Positions 34,537 through 43,369 of a stretch of 63,821 nucleotides of DNA are shown here, in pieces; positions within the stretch are counted from its first letter, which is position 1, and every line of letters begins with the position of its first letter. The DNA lies in contig NZ_JALHLE010000036.1 in NCBI RefSeq assembly GCF_022832385.1, positions 1 through 63,821 on the forward strand. The letters run 5' to 3'. The position numbers were made by a program, and so were the translations under genes. This DNA comes from Novosphingobium album (ex Hu et al. 2023). GTDB lineage: Bacteria > Pseudomonadota > Alphaproteobacteria > Sphingomonadales > Sphingomonadaceae. Below the pieces are notes generated by a model, which searched no databases, was not told where the DNA came from, and worked only from the letters and a program-made list of their open reading frames with translations.

Positions 34537-35469
34537 ATGCAGACCATCCCGCGCGCAGTAAGCCGTTTCGCCACCCTCACCCGCCTGCTCTTGCCCGCTG
34601 GCGCCGCCCTGCTGCTCGGCACACCGCCCGCGCACGCGGAAGCGCTGCATTTCGAACACTGGATCGACGGGACGGCGGAAAGCGAGCCGGAGATGCAGGT
34701 CCAGAAGATCGACGCGGACACTTTCGTCATCCGCCAATCGGTCAAGACCAACTTCGAGGCGCCGTTCCTGTACCTGCTGTTCGGGCAGGACCGGGCCCTG
34801 CTGCTCGACACCGGTGCGGGCGGCCTCGAGATCCGGCCGACCATCGACCATGTGATCAGCGACTGGCGAGCCGCACACGGTGGCCGCACCATCCGTCTCG
34901 TCGTCGCGCATTCGCACGGGCACGGCGATCATCACGCCGGTGACGACGAGTTCACCGACCGGCCGGACACCGATCTCGTGGGCCTTGCTCCCGAACAGGT
35001 CGCGGCGTTCTTCGGCATCGGCGACTGGCCGGACGCAACTGCGCGCTACGATCTGGGCCAGCGCGTGCTCGACATCATCCCGACCCCTGGCCACCAGAGC
35101 GCGCACATCATGGTCTACGACGAACGCACGCACCTGCTGTTCTCGGGCGACATGCTCTATCCCGGCAGGCTCTATGTACCGCATGGCGAGTTCGGCACAT
35201 TCCGCGCGAGCGCCGACCGGCTTGCCGCGTTTGCGATGACCCATCCCGTCCGCGCGCTGCTGGGCGCGCATATCGAGATGACGACGACACCGGGCGAGGA
35301 CTATGCGATGAAGGCGCCTGAACACCCTGCCGAACATCCCCTGCCCCTTGCGCCCGCGGTCATTACCGAACTGCAGGAGGCCACAGCCATGGCAGGCCCG
35401 GAGCCTGCGATCGACCGCCACGCGGACTTCATCGTCTACCCGCTCCCGCCGCGTCCTCCTGCGGAGTGA
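34537..35469 (+). CDS. Periplasmic metallo-beta-lactamase-fold hydrolase
   Basis: The 310-residue protein has a signal peptide (AALLLGTPPAHA near residue 33) and an MBL fold. The zinc motif is HSHGHGDH near residue 124, with later ligands in TPGHQSAH, an Asp in FSGDMLYP, and His in LGAHIE. Two zincs are therefore likely. The pattern is of general MBL hydrolases rather than class B beta-lactamases. It starts 83 bases after fdsD on the same strand but has no evident role in formate metabolism. The substrate is unknown. Confidence 0.85.
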   Translation: MQTIPRAVSRFATLTRLLLPAGAALLLGTPPAHAEALHFEHWIDGTAESEPEMQVQKIDADTFVIRQSVKTNFEAPFLYLLFGQDRALLLDTGAGGLEIRPTIDHVISDWRAAHGGRTIRLVVAHSHGHGDHHAGDDEFTDRPDTDLVGLAPEQVAAFFGIGDWPDATARYDLGQRVLDIIPTPGHQSAHIMVYDERTHLLFSGDMLYPGRLYVPHGEFGTFRASADRLAAFAMTHPVRALLGAHIEMTTTPGEDYAMKAPEHPAEHPLPLAPAVITELQEATAMAGPEPAIDRHADFIVYPLPPRPPAE

Positions 35470-35528
35470 GCGCGCCCCGGCACGTGCCATCATGACACGG
35501 CGCGCCGATCCGGCTAACGCACGGGCCA

Positions 35529-36341
35529 ATGCCTGAGCTTCCCGAAGTCGAAACCACCGTGCGCGGCCTTGCCCGTTTCCTTGAAGGGGAGCGAATCGCA
35601 CGCGTGCAGGTGAACCGGCCGGACTTGCGCCGCCCTTTCCCGCCCGATCTGGTCCAGACGCTCACCGGCGCGCGGGTCACGTCGATGGGGCGGCGGGCCA
35701 AGTACGGCCTCATCCATACCGACCGCGATCAGACAATGGTCTTCCACCTCGGCATGTCGGGCCGCTGGCGGATCGAGCCCGAGAAGCCGGAGAAGCACGA
35801 TCACCTCGTGCTGGAAACCGAAGCCGGTCACGTGCTGGCGCTCAACGATGCGCGGCGCTTTGGTTCAGTCGATCTGGTGGCGACTGACGCCCTCGACAAC
35901 TGGGGCACCTTCGCCCAGCTTGGCCCCGAGCCGCTGGGCCCTGATCTGACGCCGCAGCACCTCAAGCGCGCCTTCAGCGGCCGCATTGCCCCCATCAAGC
36001 AAATGCTGCTGGACCAGACGATCGTCGCCGGGCTCGGCAACATCTACGTCTGCGAGGCGCTGTTCCGGTCCGGCATCCGCCCGGACAAGGAATCCGGGCG
36101 CGTTTCGCTCGCCGCGCTTACCCGGCTGGTGCCCGCCATCCAGCAGGTACTGTCCGAATCGATCGCAGCGGGCGGCTCTACGATTCGGGACTACGCACAG
36201 CCTTCAGGTGAACTCGGATACTTCGCCGCCTCCTGGCAGGTCTATGGCCGCGAGGGTGAACCCTGTACGTGCGGCGCCCCGGTGCTGCGTTTCGTTCAGG
36301 GCGGAAGAAGCACATTCTGGTGCCGTAAATGCCAGAAATAG
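35529..36341 (+). CDS. mutM: Formamidopyrimidine-DNA glycosylase
   Basis: MutM excises 8-oxoguanine and ring-opened purines and nicks the abasic site. The 270-residue protein begins MPELPEVET, where processed Pro2 is the Schiff-base nucleophile and Glu3 is catalytic. The helix-two-turn-helix MLLDQTIVAGLGNIY lies near residue 160. A C-terminal zinc finger has CTCG and CRKC pairs. The start lacks a clear ribosome-binding site. rpsT follows after about 135 bases with its own promoter space. Confidence 0.96.
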   Translation: MPELPEVETTVRGLARFLEGERIARVQVNRPDLRRPFPPDLVQTLTGARVTSMGRRAKYGLIHTDRDQTMVFHLGMSGRWRIEPEKPEKHDHLVLETEAGHVLALNDARRFGSVDLVATDALDNWGTFAQLGPEPLGPDLTPQHLKRAFSGRIAPIKQMLLDQTIVAGLGNIYVCEALFRSGIRPDKESGRVSLAALTRLVPAIQQVLSESIAAGGSTIRDYAQPSGELGYFAASWQVYGREGEPCTCGAPVLRFVQGGRSTFWCRKCQK

Positions 36342-36476
36342 GCGGCTTAGCACGACTTCTCCGGGTTGACGGAAGACGGGTGCACCGCTAAGGGGCGCGC
36401 TTTCCGGCGAGTCCGCTCGCCTCCCGCAGATTCGTTTAGGTAGGGGCCGCAGGTTCGGCCAGACAGAGGAAATTCG

Positions 36477-36737
36477 ATGGCCAATACGCCGCAAGCCCGC
36501 AAGCGCATCCGCCGCAACGAGCGCCGCGCTGAAATCAATACCAACCGCATGAGCCGCATCCGCTCCTTCGTGAAGAAGGTGGAAAGCGCCATCGCCGGCG
36601 GCGACAAGACCGCTGCCGCTGACGCCCTCAAGGCTGCCCAGCCCGAGCTGGCACGCGGCGTTGCGCGCGGCGTGATTCACAAGAACACGGCTGCGCGCAA
36701 GATGTCGCGACTGACCAAGCGCGTCGCCTCGCTCTGA
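36477..36737 (+). CDS. rpsT: 30S ribosomal protein S20
   Basis: The 86-residue basic helical protein binds 16S rRNA early in 30S assembly. The start ANTPQARKRIRRNERR after Met and the end NTAARKMSRLTKRVASL are typical. AGAGGAAA stands before the ATG. A strong intrinsic terminator follows at 36799-36840. The rpsT-dnaA order is usual in this group. Confidence 0.97.
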   Translation: MANTPQARKRIRRNERRAEINTNRMSRIRSFVKKVESAIAGGDKTAAADALKAAQPELARGVARGVIHKNTAARKMSRLTKRVASL

Positions 36738-37265
36738 GTCGCACGCCGATTCGGCTTTGAGGGCAGATCCTAGACATCTGTCTTGAGCACGAAACAGGAA
36801 CGGAGCCGGAGAGAAATTCTCCGGCTCCGTTTTGTTTTTTGCTGCGATGCAGCACTGTTTCAAGCAAAGCCGTGAAAATGCTGCGATTCGCGGCATCGCA
36901 TTGCGGAAGATACTGATTTTTTGAGAAAAATTATTTTTCACGGCGGAACACCGCAGTCATCCGCGTGTCAACCATCATAATTTTTTTTATTTGATGACCC
37001 CCGTATTGCGCCCTGGCGAAACCCCTCCCAAAAGGGTTGCCGGCCGTTGCGGAACTGGCCGGGGAAAACATCGATAGAGTAGACTTCATGAGCTGCAAAC
37101 CCAAGTTTGCGGCCACGGATAGTTATATCCACCGTCGGTGAAAGCCAGTTCCGGCAACGCTGCTTGGGGTCAGGCGGGCTAGGGGAGTTCGAGCGGGTGT
37201 CAGGGTCATCAACGGGTCAGAACGCTAATTCAGCGAACAGGAAGTCCAAGGCGGTGCGTGCAGTG
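36738..37265. promoter_or_regulatory. rpsT-dnaA intergenic region
   Basis: After the rpsT terminator this region has an AT-rich patch (about 36915-37000), a 15-base palindrome GAAAAATTATTTTTC at 36925-36939, and a run of eight T at about 36982. It must hold the dnaA promoter. The dnaA frame is open upstream to 37107, but that part does not resemble a DnaA N-terminus. No array of DnaA boxes is visible, so I do not call an origin. Confidence 0.5.
36799..36840 (+). terminator. rpsT intrinsic terminator
   Basis: Perfect 14-base arms (36799-36812, 36818-36831) with a GAAAT loop run into TTTTGTTTTTT. It is one of the clearest terminators in the window. Confidence 0.95.
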
Positions 37266-38699
37266 ATGGAAGAGGATCAGGAAGCCGTGAATCTGGCGGC
37301 CGACTGGGCAGATATCAGTCAGGGCCTGCGCAAGGATCTGGGCCATCAGGTCCACAGCCAGTGGATCAAGCCGATTCAGCCGGGCAATTACTGCAAGGAA
37401 ACCGGCACTCTTGATCTTTACCTGCCGACCGAGTTCTCGTCGAACTGGGTGAACGACCGCTTCGCGGACCGTCTCTCGCTCGCGTGGAAGATCGCCCGGC
37501 CGGACGTGCGCCACGTGCGCATCCTCGTCCACCCGGGCCGCCGACAGCTGCCCGAACTGCGTTTGGGCAGCGGCGGCCGCCCGGGCAGCGCGCCGGCCAA
37601 CGATTCGGCCCACGGCACAACCGACCCGCTCTCGGCTGCTCTGGCTGGTGAATCGTTCACCGCACTGGGTCAGGGCCCGGCGAGCATTGATGCGTCGCAG
37701 ACCTTCGCCTCGTTCGTGACGGGCACTGCCAATGTGCTGGCGTTCAACGCCGCGCAGCGCATGGCCGCCAATGAAAAGCCGCAGTTCTCGCCACTCTACC
37801 TCAAGGCCGCTACCGGTCAGGGCAAGACGCATCTGCTGCACGCGATCGGCCATGCCTATCTGGCGAACCACCCGCACGCGCGCATCTTCTACTGCTCGGC
37901 CGAACGTTTCATGGTCGAATTCGTACAGGCGCTGCGCCAGAACCAGATGATCGAGTTCAAGGCCCGCCTGCGCGGCTTTGACCTGCTGCTGGTGGACGAC
38001 ATCCAGTTCATCATCGGCAAGGCATCGGCGCAGGAAGAACTGCTCTACACGATCGACGCGCTTCTGGCCGAGGGCAAGCGGCTGGTCTTTGCCGCCGACC
38101 GCGCACCGCAGGCGCTGGATGGCGTCGAGCCGCGGCTGCTCAGCCGCCTGTCGATGGGCCTTGTCGCCGACATCATGCCCGCCGACATCGAACTGCGCCG
38201 CTCGATCCTCGAAAATCGCCTGCAGCGCTTCGCCTCGATCGACGTGCCGGCCGATGTGATCGAGTTCCTCGCACGCACGATCAATCGCAACGTGCGCGAA
38301 CTGGTGGGCGGTCTCAACAAGCTGATCGCTTATGCCCAACTGACCGGCCAGCAAGTTTCACTGCAGCTTGCCGAGGAACAGCTGACCGATATCCTTTCGG
38401 CCAATCGCCGCCGGATCACGATCGACGAGATCCAGCGCACGGTCTGCCAGTTCTACCGGATCGACCGCACCGAGATGAGCTCCAAGCGCCGCGCCCGCGC
38501 CGTCGTGCGCCCACGCCAGGTGGCGATGTACCTCGCCAAGGTGCTCACGCCGCGCTCCTACCCGGAAATCGGGCGCAAGTTCGGCGGACGTGATCACTCG
38601 ACAGTGATCCACGCCGTTCGCCTGATCGAGGAACTGCGCACGCGCGATGCCGACATGGACGGAGACGTGCGCTCACTGCTGCGCCAGCTCGAAAGCTGA
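37266..38699 (+). CDS. dnaA: Chromosomal replication initiator DnaA
   Basis: DnaA binds origin boxes, melts oriC and loads the helicase. The 477-residue form from ATG at 37266 starts MEEDQEAVNLAADW. Domain I covers about 1-85, followed by a linker. The AAA+ domain has Walker A in ATGQGKTHLLHAIG, Walker B in LLLVDDIQFI, and the sensor arginine region LLSRLSMGLVADI. Domain IV has the box-binding GGRDHSTVIHAVRLI. Longer frames from 37107 add an unlikely tail. It is followed by a 14-base-arm terminator. Confidence 0.97.
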   Translation: MEEDQEAVNLAADWADISQGLRKDLGHQVHSQWIKPIQPGNYCKETGTLDLYLPTEFSSNWVNDRFADRLSLAWKIARPDVRHVRILVHPGRRQLPELRLGSGGRPGSAPANDSAHGTTDPLSAALAGESFTALGQGPASIDASQTFASFVTGTANVLAFNAAQRMAANEKPQFSPLYLKAATGQGKTHLLHAIGHAYLANHPHARIFYCSAERFMVEFVQALRQNQMIEFKARLRGFDLLLVDDIQFIIGKASAQEELLYTIDALLAEGKRLVFAADRAPQALDGVEPRLLSRLSMGLVADIMPADIELRRSILENRLQRFASIDVPADVIEFLARTINRNVRELVGGLNKLIAYAQLTGQQVSLQLAEEQLTDILSANRRRITIDEIQRTVCQFYRIDRTEMSSKRRARAVVRPRQVAMYLAKVLTPRSYPEIGRKFGGRDHSTVIHAVRLIEELRTRDADMDGDVRSLLRQLES

Positions 38700-38997
38700 T
38701 TTCATTCCCAGGTTGTCCCCGGAACCTCCCGGAATGGCCAACAGGTTTTTCAACAGGGCCTGCAAGCGAAACCCGCTTGCAGGCCCTGATTATTTCCGGC
38801 GAAAGTAAATTTAAACTATCTACGCCTCTGAAATGTCGAAATGTAAACACACCCGATATCGAAATATAATCGTTTTCTGACAGGTGATTGGGGTACGGCT
38901 AAAAATATTAACACTTTGCCAAGGCAATCACCATACTATCTTTCGATAGATCTGCGAACGAATCGTGGACTGCTACAACTGGAAGAGGCACCCCCCG
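38700..38997. other. Intergenic after dnaA
   Basis: Apart from the terminator at 38755-38790 and an AT-rich promoter-like stretch (about 38805-38945) before the GGDEF gene, nothing is seen. Confidence 0.45.
38755..38790 (+). terminator. dnaA terminator
   Basis: Perfect 14-base arms AGGGCCTGCAAGCG and CGCTTGCAGGCCCT with a five-base AAACC loop, followed by GATTATTTCC. The U-run is weak. Confidence 0.8.
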
Positions 38998-39849
38998 ATG
39001 CGCTTCTACAAAGCCACAGCCTTTCTGTTCCCGAGCCACTACGAGCGACGAATTTTTCTCGTCTGCCTCGGTGCAGCGCTTGTTCCCTTGATAGCCTGCG
39101 CGACGCTGCAGGCCGCCACGGGATACTGGGACATCACAACGCTTGCTACAGTGCTGGCCGCTGGCCTGATCGGTGCCGGCCTTGGAATTTGGGCGATCCA
39201 GGCCTTGCTTGCGCCGCTCGCCAATGCCACCGCCATCCTCGAAGCAGTCCAGACCGGCGATCCCGTCGAGCAGATCCCCGAAGGTGGTAATGACCTCGTG
39301 GGCCGGCTTCTGCGCGGCGTCACCACCGCAGCCAACGAATCGGCCGCACGCATCAGGCGTCTGGTGGATACCGCCGAGCGTGACCCGCTGACCGGCGTTC
39401 ACAACCGGCGCGGGTTCATCGAGTCCGCGCGGGAAGTCCTTCTCGGCCAGCATACCGCCGTCCTCGCCATCGTCGCCGTCGATCACTTCGCGCTTATCCA
39501 TGAACAGTTCGGCCGGGCGGTCGGAGACAAGGTGCTGCAAGCCGTAGGCCTGCGCCTCGAGAGCGAACTGCGCCGCACCGACCTGACCGCACGATGGACC
39601 AGCGAGACATTTGCCGTGCTGCTGCCTGACACCCTGCTAGACGAAGCGCGCCTGATCATGGAACGCCTGCGCGCCTCGGTCGCGCTGGACCAGAGCCTCG
39701 CCGACCAGGGCTGGCCAGTCACATTCTCCTGCGGCCTGGTGGCAATCCGGGACTACGCCCAGTTCGACGACGCCTGCAACCGGGCTGACGCCGCGCTAGA
39801 CGATGCCAGAAGCGGCGGCCGCAACCGAATCCACGCTGCCACAGACTGA
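38998..39849 (+). CDS. Membrane GGDEF-domain protein with degenerate active site
   Basis: The 283-residue protein has two membrane helices (about 24-70), a short HAMP-like linker, and a GGDEF domain (about 120-280) beginning DPLTGVHNRRGF. The active-site motif reads TSETF instead of GGDEF, so cyclase activity is unlikely. An I-site-like RRTD stands exactly five residues before it, as in active cyclases. It may be a c-di-GMP receptor rather than an enzyme. ATG at 38998 has GGAAGAGG nine bases upstream and is preferred over an in-frame start at 38965. Confidence 0.85.
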   Translation: MRFYKATAFLFPSHYERRIFLVCLGAALVPLIACATLQAATGYWDITTLATVLAAGLIGAGLGIWAIQALLAPLANATAILEAVQTGDPVEQIPEGGNDLVGRLLRGVTTAANESAARIRRLVDTAERDPLTGVHNRRGFIESAREVLLGQHTAVLAIVAVDHFALIHEQFGRAVGDKVLQAVGLRLESELRRTDLTARWTSETFAVLLPDTLLDEARLIMERLRASVALDQSLADQGWPVTFSCGLVAIRDYAQFDDACNRADAALDDARSGGRNRIHAATD

Positions 39850-39870
39850 ATCCATAGCCTATCCCCCCGG

Positions 39871-39910
39871 ACCGGCCGGCCCCGCCCACCACGCGAGGCC
39901 GGCCGGTTTC
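39871..39910 (+). terminator. Terminator after the degenerate GGDEF gene
   Basis: Arms ACCGGCCGGCC (39871-39881) and GGCCGGCCGGT (39897-39907), then TTTCC. The loop is 15 bases. Moderate terminator. Confidence 0.65.
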
Positions 39911-39975
39911 CTTGCACTGAGCAAACGGGCCATTTCCGACTTCACCGGCCGTCCGGCTTGCTGTAGGCCCGCACC

Positions 39976-40374
39976 ATGATTCCCGCTACCTTCGCCCAGG
40001 CCGCAGCGCGCGGCATCCGCGGCAAATGCCCTCGCTGCGGCGAGGGGCGCCTGTTCCGCAAATGGCTGAAGCCGCGCGAGCATTGCCCTGTCTGCACGCT
40101 TGACCTGACGCCACAACGCGCGGACGACTTTCCGGCCTACATCGCGATTCTCGTCACCGGCCATGTGATGGCGCCGCTGATCATCATGCTCTCGCTCGAT
40201 TTCGAACTGGGCCCGCTCGCGATGGTTTCGATCCTGGTGCCGCTGGCACTCATCATGATGCTCGGGATGCTCCAGCCCGCCAAGGGCGCTGTTATCGCGG
40301 CGCAGTGGTGGTTCGGGCTGCACGGGTTCGTCAAGGAGCGCCTGCCAGAGGACAACGCCTCGGGTCCGGCATGA
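39976..40374 (+). CDS. DUF983 membrane protein
   Basis: The 132-residue protein has an N-terminal zinc-ribbon-like module (CPRCGEGRLF, then CPVC about 20 residues on) and two hydrophobic helices (about 56-78 and 82-103). This is the standard layout of DUF983, whose role is unknown. Its stop overlaps the ATG of the MoeB/ThiF gene by four bases, so the two are translated together. In other alphaproteobacteria DUF983 genes occur near cytochrome oxidase genes, but not here. Confidence 0.88.
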   Translation: MIPATFAQAAARGIRGKCPRCGEGRLFRKWLKPREHCPVCTLDLTPQRADDFPAYIAILVTGHVMAPLIIMLSLDFELGPLAMVSILVPLALIMMLGMLQPAKGAVIAAQWWFGLHGFVKERLPEDNASGPA

Positions 40375-41141
40375 GCCTGAGCTCCGACCGGCTAGCCCGC
40401 TTCGCGCGGCACATCGTGCTTCCCGAAGTGGGCGGGGCCGGACAAGTGGCTCTGGCTGATGCGCACGTAGTGCTTGTCGGCTGCGGCGGGATTGGCAGTC
40501 CTGCCCTTCAGTATCTCGCCGCAGCCGGCATAGGACGGCTGACACTGGTTGACGATGACGTCATCGACGTCAGCAACCTCCAGCGCCAGACGATTTACAC
40601 GCCGTCTGATCTCGGCAGGCCCAAGGCGGAAATGGCGGCCGAGTGGGTGCGGCGTTTTGATTTTGGCCTCGAGGTCGCGTCAGTCGTCGCGCGGGTAGGG
40701 GGTGACAACGCTGAGCAGGTCCTCTCCGGCGCGAGTCTCGTATTGGACGGTTGTGACAACTTCGCGACTCGGCTGGCAGTGTCAGATTCCTGTGTAAAAC
40801 AGGAAATCCCGCTCACCAGTGCCGCAATCGGCCGGTTTCAGGGGCAGGTTGCGAACTTTGCCGGACACCTCCCGGACCAGCCCTGCTACCGCTGTTTCGT
40901 TGGCGATGCCTTCGATGCGCAGGATTGCGACACTTGCGCGGCGGACGGCGTGCTGGGGGCGATGGTCGGCATGGTCGGCACATTTGCCGTCATGCATGCG
41001 ATTCGCGTGCTCCTCGCCGGGCACGCGGCTTTCGGCGATCCCCAGTTCGGCACGCTGCACCTGATCGACGGCATGGCGCCTTCCATGCGGCCGTTGCGAA
41101 TCGCCAAGGACCCGGCCTGCAAGGGATGCGGGGCCCACTGA
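40371..41141 (+). CDS. MoeB/ThiF-type sulfur-carrier adenylyltransferase
   Basis: The E1-like enzyme adenylates the C-terminal glycine of a small sulfur carrier (MoaD or ThiS). The 256-residue protein has the ATP loop GCGGIGSPALQYLA near residue 38, the Arg/Asp region DVIDVSNLQRQ near 64, and two zinc Cys pairs (CYRC, and CKGC near the end). There is no rhodanese domain. It could serve molybdopterin (needed by FdsA) or thiamine synthesis; neither pathway is adjacent. It is coupled to DUF983. Confidence 0.88.
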   Translation: MSLSSDRLARFARHIVLPEVGGAGQVALADAHVVLVGCGGIGSPALQYLAAAGIGRLTLVDDDVIDVSNLQRQTIYTPSDLGRPKAEMAAEWVRRFDFGLEVASVVARVGGDNAEQVLSGASLVLDGCDNFATRLAVSDSCVKQEIPLTSAAIGRFQGQVANFAGHLPDQPCYRCFVGDAFDAQDCDTCAADGVLGAMVGMVGTFAVMHAIRVLLAGHAAFGDPQFGTLHLIDGMAPSMRPLRIAKDPACKGCGAH

Positions 41142-41154
41142 GCGCCCCAAACCG

Positions 41155-41874
41155 TCACAGCGCCAGCATTTCCTCGACCCATACGGGCACCACTTCAGTC
41201 GCCGGACCATGGCGGGCCTCATCGAACCAGGCCGTGCCTTGCGAGGGCTCGAGATTGAGTTCCAGCGTTGCGGCTCCCAGATCCCGCGCATTGCGCACGA
41301 AGCCGGCCGCCGGGTAGACCGCGCCCGAAGTGCCGATAGAAACGAACAGGTCCGCCTCGCGCAGAGCCTCGAAGATTTCGTCCATCCGGTAGGGCATCTC
41401 CCCAAACCAGACGATATCAGGGCGCAAGGAAGGCGCCCCGCATGACGGGCAGGCCGGGCGGGTGATCAGCGGCCCGGTCCAGAGCGCGCGCTGATCGCAG
41501 GCGGTGCACCAGGCGAGAAGATGTTCGCCGTGCATGTGGATGAGGTCCGGATCCGTTACGCCCAGCACCGCCGCTGCGCGGTCATGGAGGTCATCGACAT
41601 TCTGCGTCACCAGCGTCACCCGCCCCGGCCACTGCGCCTGCAGCTTCGCCAGTGCCAGATGCGCGGCATTGGGCTGCTTGGTCTGGATCGCCTCGCGCCG
41701 CATGTCGTAGAAGCGCAGGACCAGATCTGGATCGCGCGCGAAGGCTTCGGGCGTCGCCACGTCCTCCACGCGGTGCTGTTCCCACAGGCCGCCCGAATCG
41801 CGGAAGGTGTCGATGCCGCTCTCGGCCGAAACCCCGGCGCCGGTGAGGATGACGATGTTGCGGATAGTGCCCAT
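41155..41874 (-). CDS. cobB: NAD-dependent protein deacylase (sirtuin)
   Basis: The enzyme removes acyl groups from lysines with NAD. The 239-residue sirtuin has GAGVSAESGIDTFR, TQNVDDLHDRA, the catalytic His in MHGE near residue 113, and zinc cysteines in CTAC and CPSC. A FYDMRR segment carries the Tyr and Arg of the SIRT5/CobB type, which favours succinyl or malonyl lysine. The chosen ATG at 41874 begins MGTIRNIVILTG. It diverges from dapB. Confidence 0.93.
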   Translation of the reverse strand: MGTIRNIVILTGAGVSAESGIDTFRDSGGLWEQHRVEDVATPEAFARDPDLVLRFYDMRREAIQTKQPNAAHLALAKLQAQWPGRVTLVTQNVDDLHDRAAAVLGVTDPDLIHMHGEHLLAWCTACDQRALWTGPLITRPACPSCGAPSLRPDIVWFGEMPYRMDEIFEALREADLFVSIGTSGAVYPAAGFVRNARDLGAATLELNLEPSQGTAWFDEARHGPATEVVPVWVEEMLAL

Positions 41875-41972
41875 GACGCGACCATACCGCTCATCACGAG
41901 GTTGTCGAAGCGGCTTGTTTGCGCCATGCGGGCTTGCCGCAGCCCTCAGGCACGGCCCAGCGGAGAACACGA

Positions 41973-42701
41973 GTGAGCAGAATCGGCATCATCGGCAGCG
42001 AAGGACGCATGGGGCAGGCCATCGCCGAAGCCATCCGCGCTGCAGGCGAGGAACTGGCGGGCGGCATCGACCGCGATGGCGACGCAACAACCCTCACGCC
42101 AAAGTGCGATCTGCTTATCGATTTCTCGAGCCCGCACGGGCTCGAAAACACACTCGACGCAGCGGTCGCGGCAGGCATTCCGATCGTAATCGGCACCACC
42201 GGCCTCGAGGAACGTCATCACTGGCTGATCGACAACGCCGCGCAGACAATTCCCGTTCTGCAGACCGGCAATACCTCGCTGGGAGTGACCCTGCTCGCCC
42301 ATCTCGTGCGCGAGGCGGCCAGCCGCCTCGGCGAGGACTGGGATATCGAGATTGTCGAGACCCACCACCGCATGAAGGTCGATGCTCCCAGCGGCACCGC
42401 GCTGCTGCTCGGCGAAGCGGCGGCCGAAGGGCGTGGCGTTGGCCTTGCCAACAGCGCAGTGCGCGGCCGCGACGGAATCACTGGAAAGCGCGAGGCAGGC
42501 ACGATCGGCTTTGCCTCGTTGCGCGGTGGCTCGGTGTCGGGAGACCACACTGTCCACTTCCTGGCCGACAACGAGCGTCTGGCATTTTCGCACCTCGCGG
42601 AAAACCGGACCATCTTCGCCAAGGGCGCCGTCAAGGCGGCACAATGGCTGCTGGGCAAGGAGCCGGGCCGCTATACAATGCCCGAGGTGCTCGGTCTGTG
42701 A
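41973..42701 (+). CDS. dapB: 4-hydroxy-tetrahydrodipicolinate reductase
   Basis: DapB makes tetrahydrodipicolinate in the lysine and diaminopimelate pathway. The GTG start at 41973 gives 242 residues, normal for the family, with GGAG upstream. Seen are the nucleotide loop GSEGRMGQAI, IGTTGL near residue 74, and the substrate motif ETHHRMKVDAPSGTA near 128 with His/His/Lys. Its stop overlaps the nth start. dapE lies about 4 kb on, so two steps of this pathway are in the window. Confidence 0.95.
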   Translation: MSRIGIIGSEGRMGQAIAEAIRAAGEELAGGIDRDGDATTLTPKCDLLIDFSSPHGLENTLDAAVAAGIPIVIGTTGLEERHHWLIDNAAQTIPVLQTGNTSLGVTLLAHLVREAASRLGEDWDIEIVETHHRMKVDAPSGTALLLGEAAAEGRGVGLANSAVRGRDGITGKREAGTIGFASLRGGSVSGDHTVHFLADNERLAFSHLAENRTIFAKGAVKAAQWLLGKEPGRYTMPEVLGL

Positions 42702-43357
42702 AGAAGGACCAGATTTTCGAATTCTTCCGCCGCCTCGCCGAGCTGAACCCCTCGCCCGAGACCGAGCTGGAATTCGGAAATACCTACCAGCTGCTGGTCG
42801 CCGTCGTGCTCTCGGCGCAGGCGACCGACGTTGGTGTGAACAAGGCGACGCGGGCGTTGTTCCGGGACGTGAAGACACCGCAGCAGATGGTTGATCTGGG
42901 CGAGGAAGGTCTCAAGGAGCACATCAAGACGATCGGCTTGTTCAATTCCAAGGCCAGGAACGTCATCCTGCTCTCGCAGATCCTCGTCGACCGCTATGGC
43001 GGTCAAGTGCCGGCAGACCGCGACGCGCTGGTTGAACTTCCCGGAGTCGGGCGCAAGACCGCCAACGTGGTGATGAACTGCGCCTTTGGGGCCGAGACTT
43101 TCGCAGTCGACACGCACATCTTCCGCGTCGGCAACCGCACGGGCCTGGCCAAGGGCAAGACCCCGCTCGCGGTCGAAAAGCAGCTCGAAAAGAAAGTGCC
43201 CGGCCCGTTCCGCGTCGGCGCGCATCACTGGCTGATCCTGCACGGACGCTACATCTGCAAGGCCCGTACGCCCGAATGCTGGCGCTGTCCGGTCGTTGAC
43301 TTGTGCGGCTACAAGCCCAAGATCATGGAAAAGGGAGTCGGCAAGAAGGCTTCCTGA
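42698..43357 (+). CDS. nth: Endonuclease III
   Basis: This base-excision glycosylase/lyase acts on oxidised pyrimidines. GTG at 42698 overlaps the dapB stop and gives 219 residues. The helix-hairpin-helix ELPGVGRKTANVVM carries the catalytic Lys, VDTHIFR the catalytic Asp, and the C-terminal 4Fe-4S cluster is C-x6-C-x2-C-x5-C (residues about 195-211). mutM in the same window adds a second oxidative-damage glycosylase. Confidence 0.96.
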   Translation: MKKDQIFEFFRRLAELNPSPETELEFGNTYQLLVAVVLSAQATDVGVNKATRALFRDVKTPQQMVDLGEEGLKEHIKTIGLFNSKARNVILLSQILVDRYGGQVPADRDALVELPGVGRKTANVVMNCAFGAETFAVDTHIFRVGNRTGLAKGKTPLAVEKQLEKKVPGPFRVGAHHWLILHGRYICKARTPECWRCPVVDLCGYKPKIMEKGVGKKAS

Positions 43358-43369
43358 GAGGAGTATCTC

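Noticed and set aside
37123..37133. DnaA-box-like TTATATCCACC before dnaA
   Set aside because: It is a single, imperfect match with an insertion and no cluster of boxes, so an origin cannot be claimed.
37107..37265. N-terminal extension of dnaA from 37107
   Set aside because: The extra 53 residues do not resemble DnaA domain I, and the family start matches ATG at 37266.
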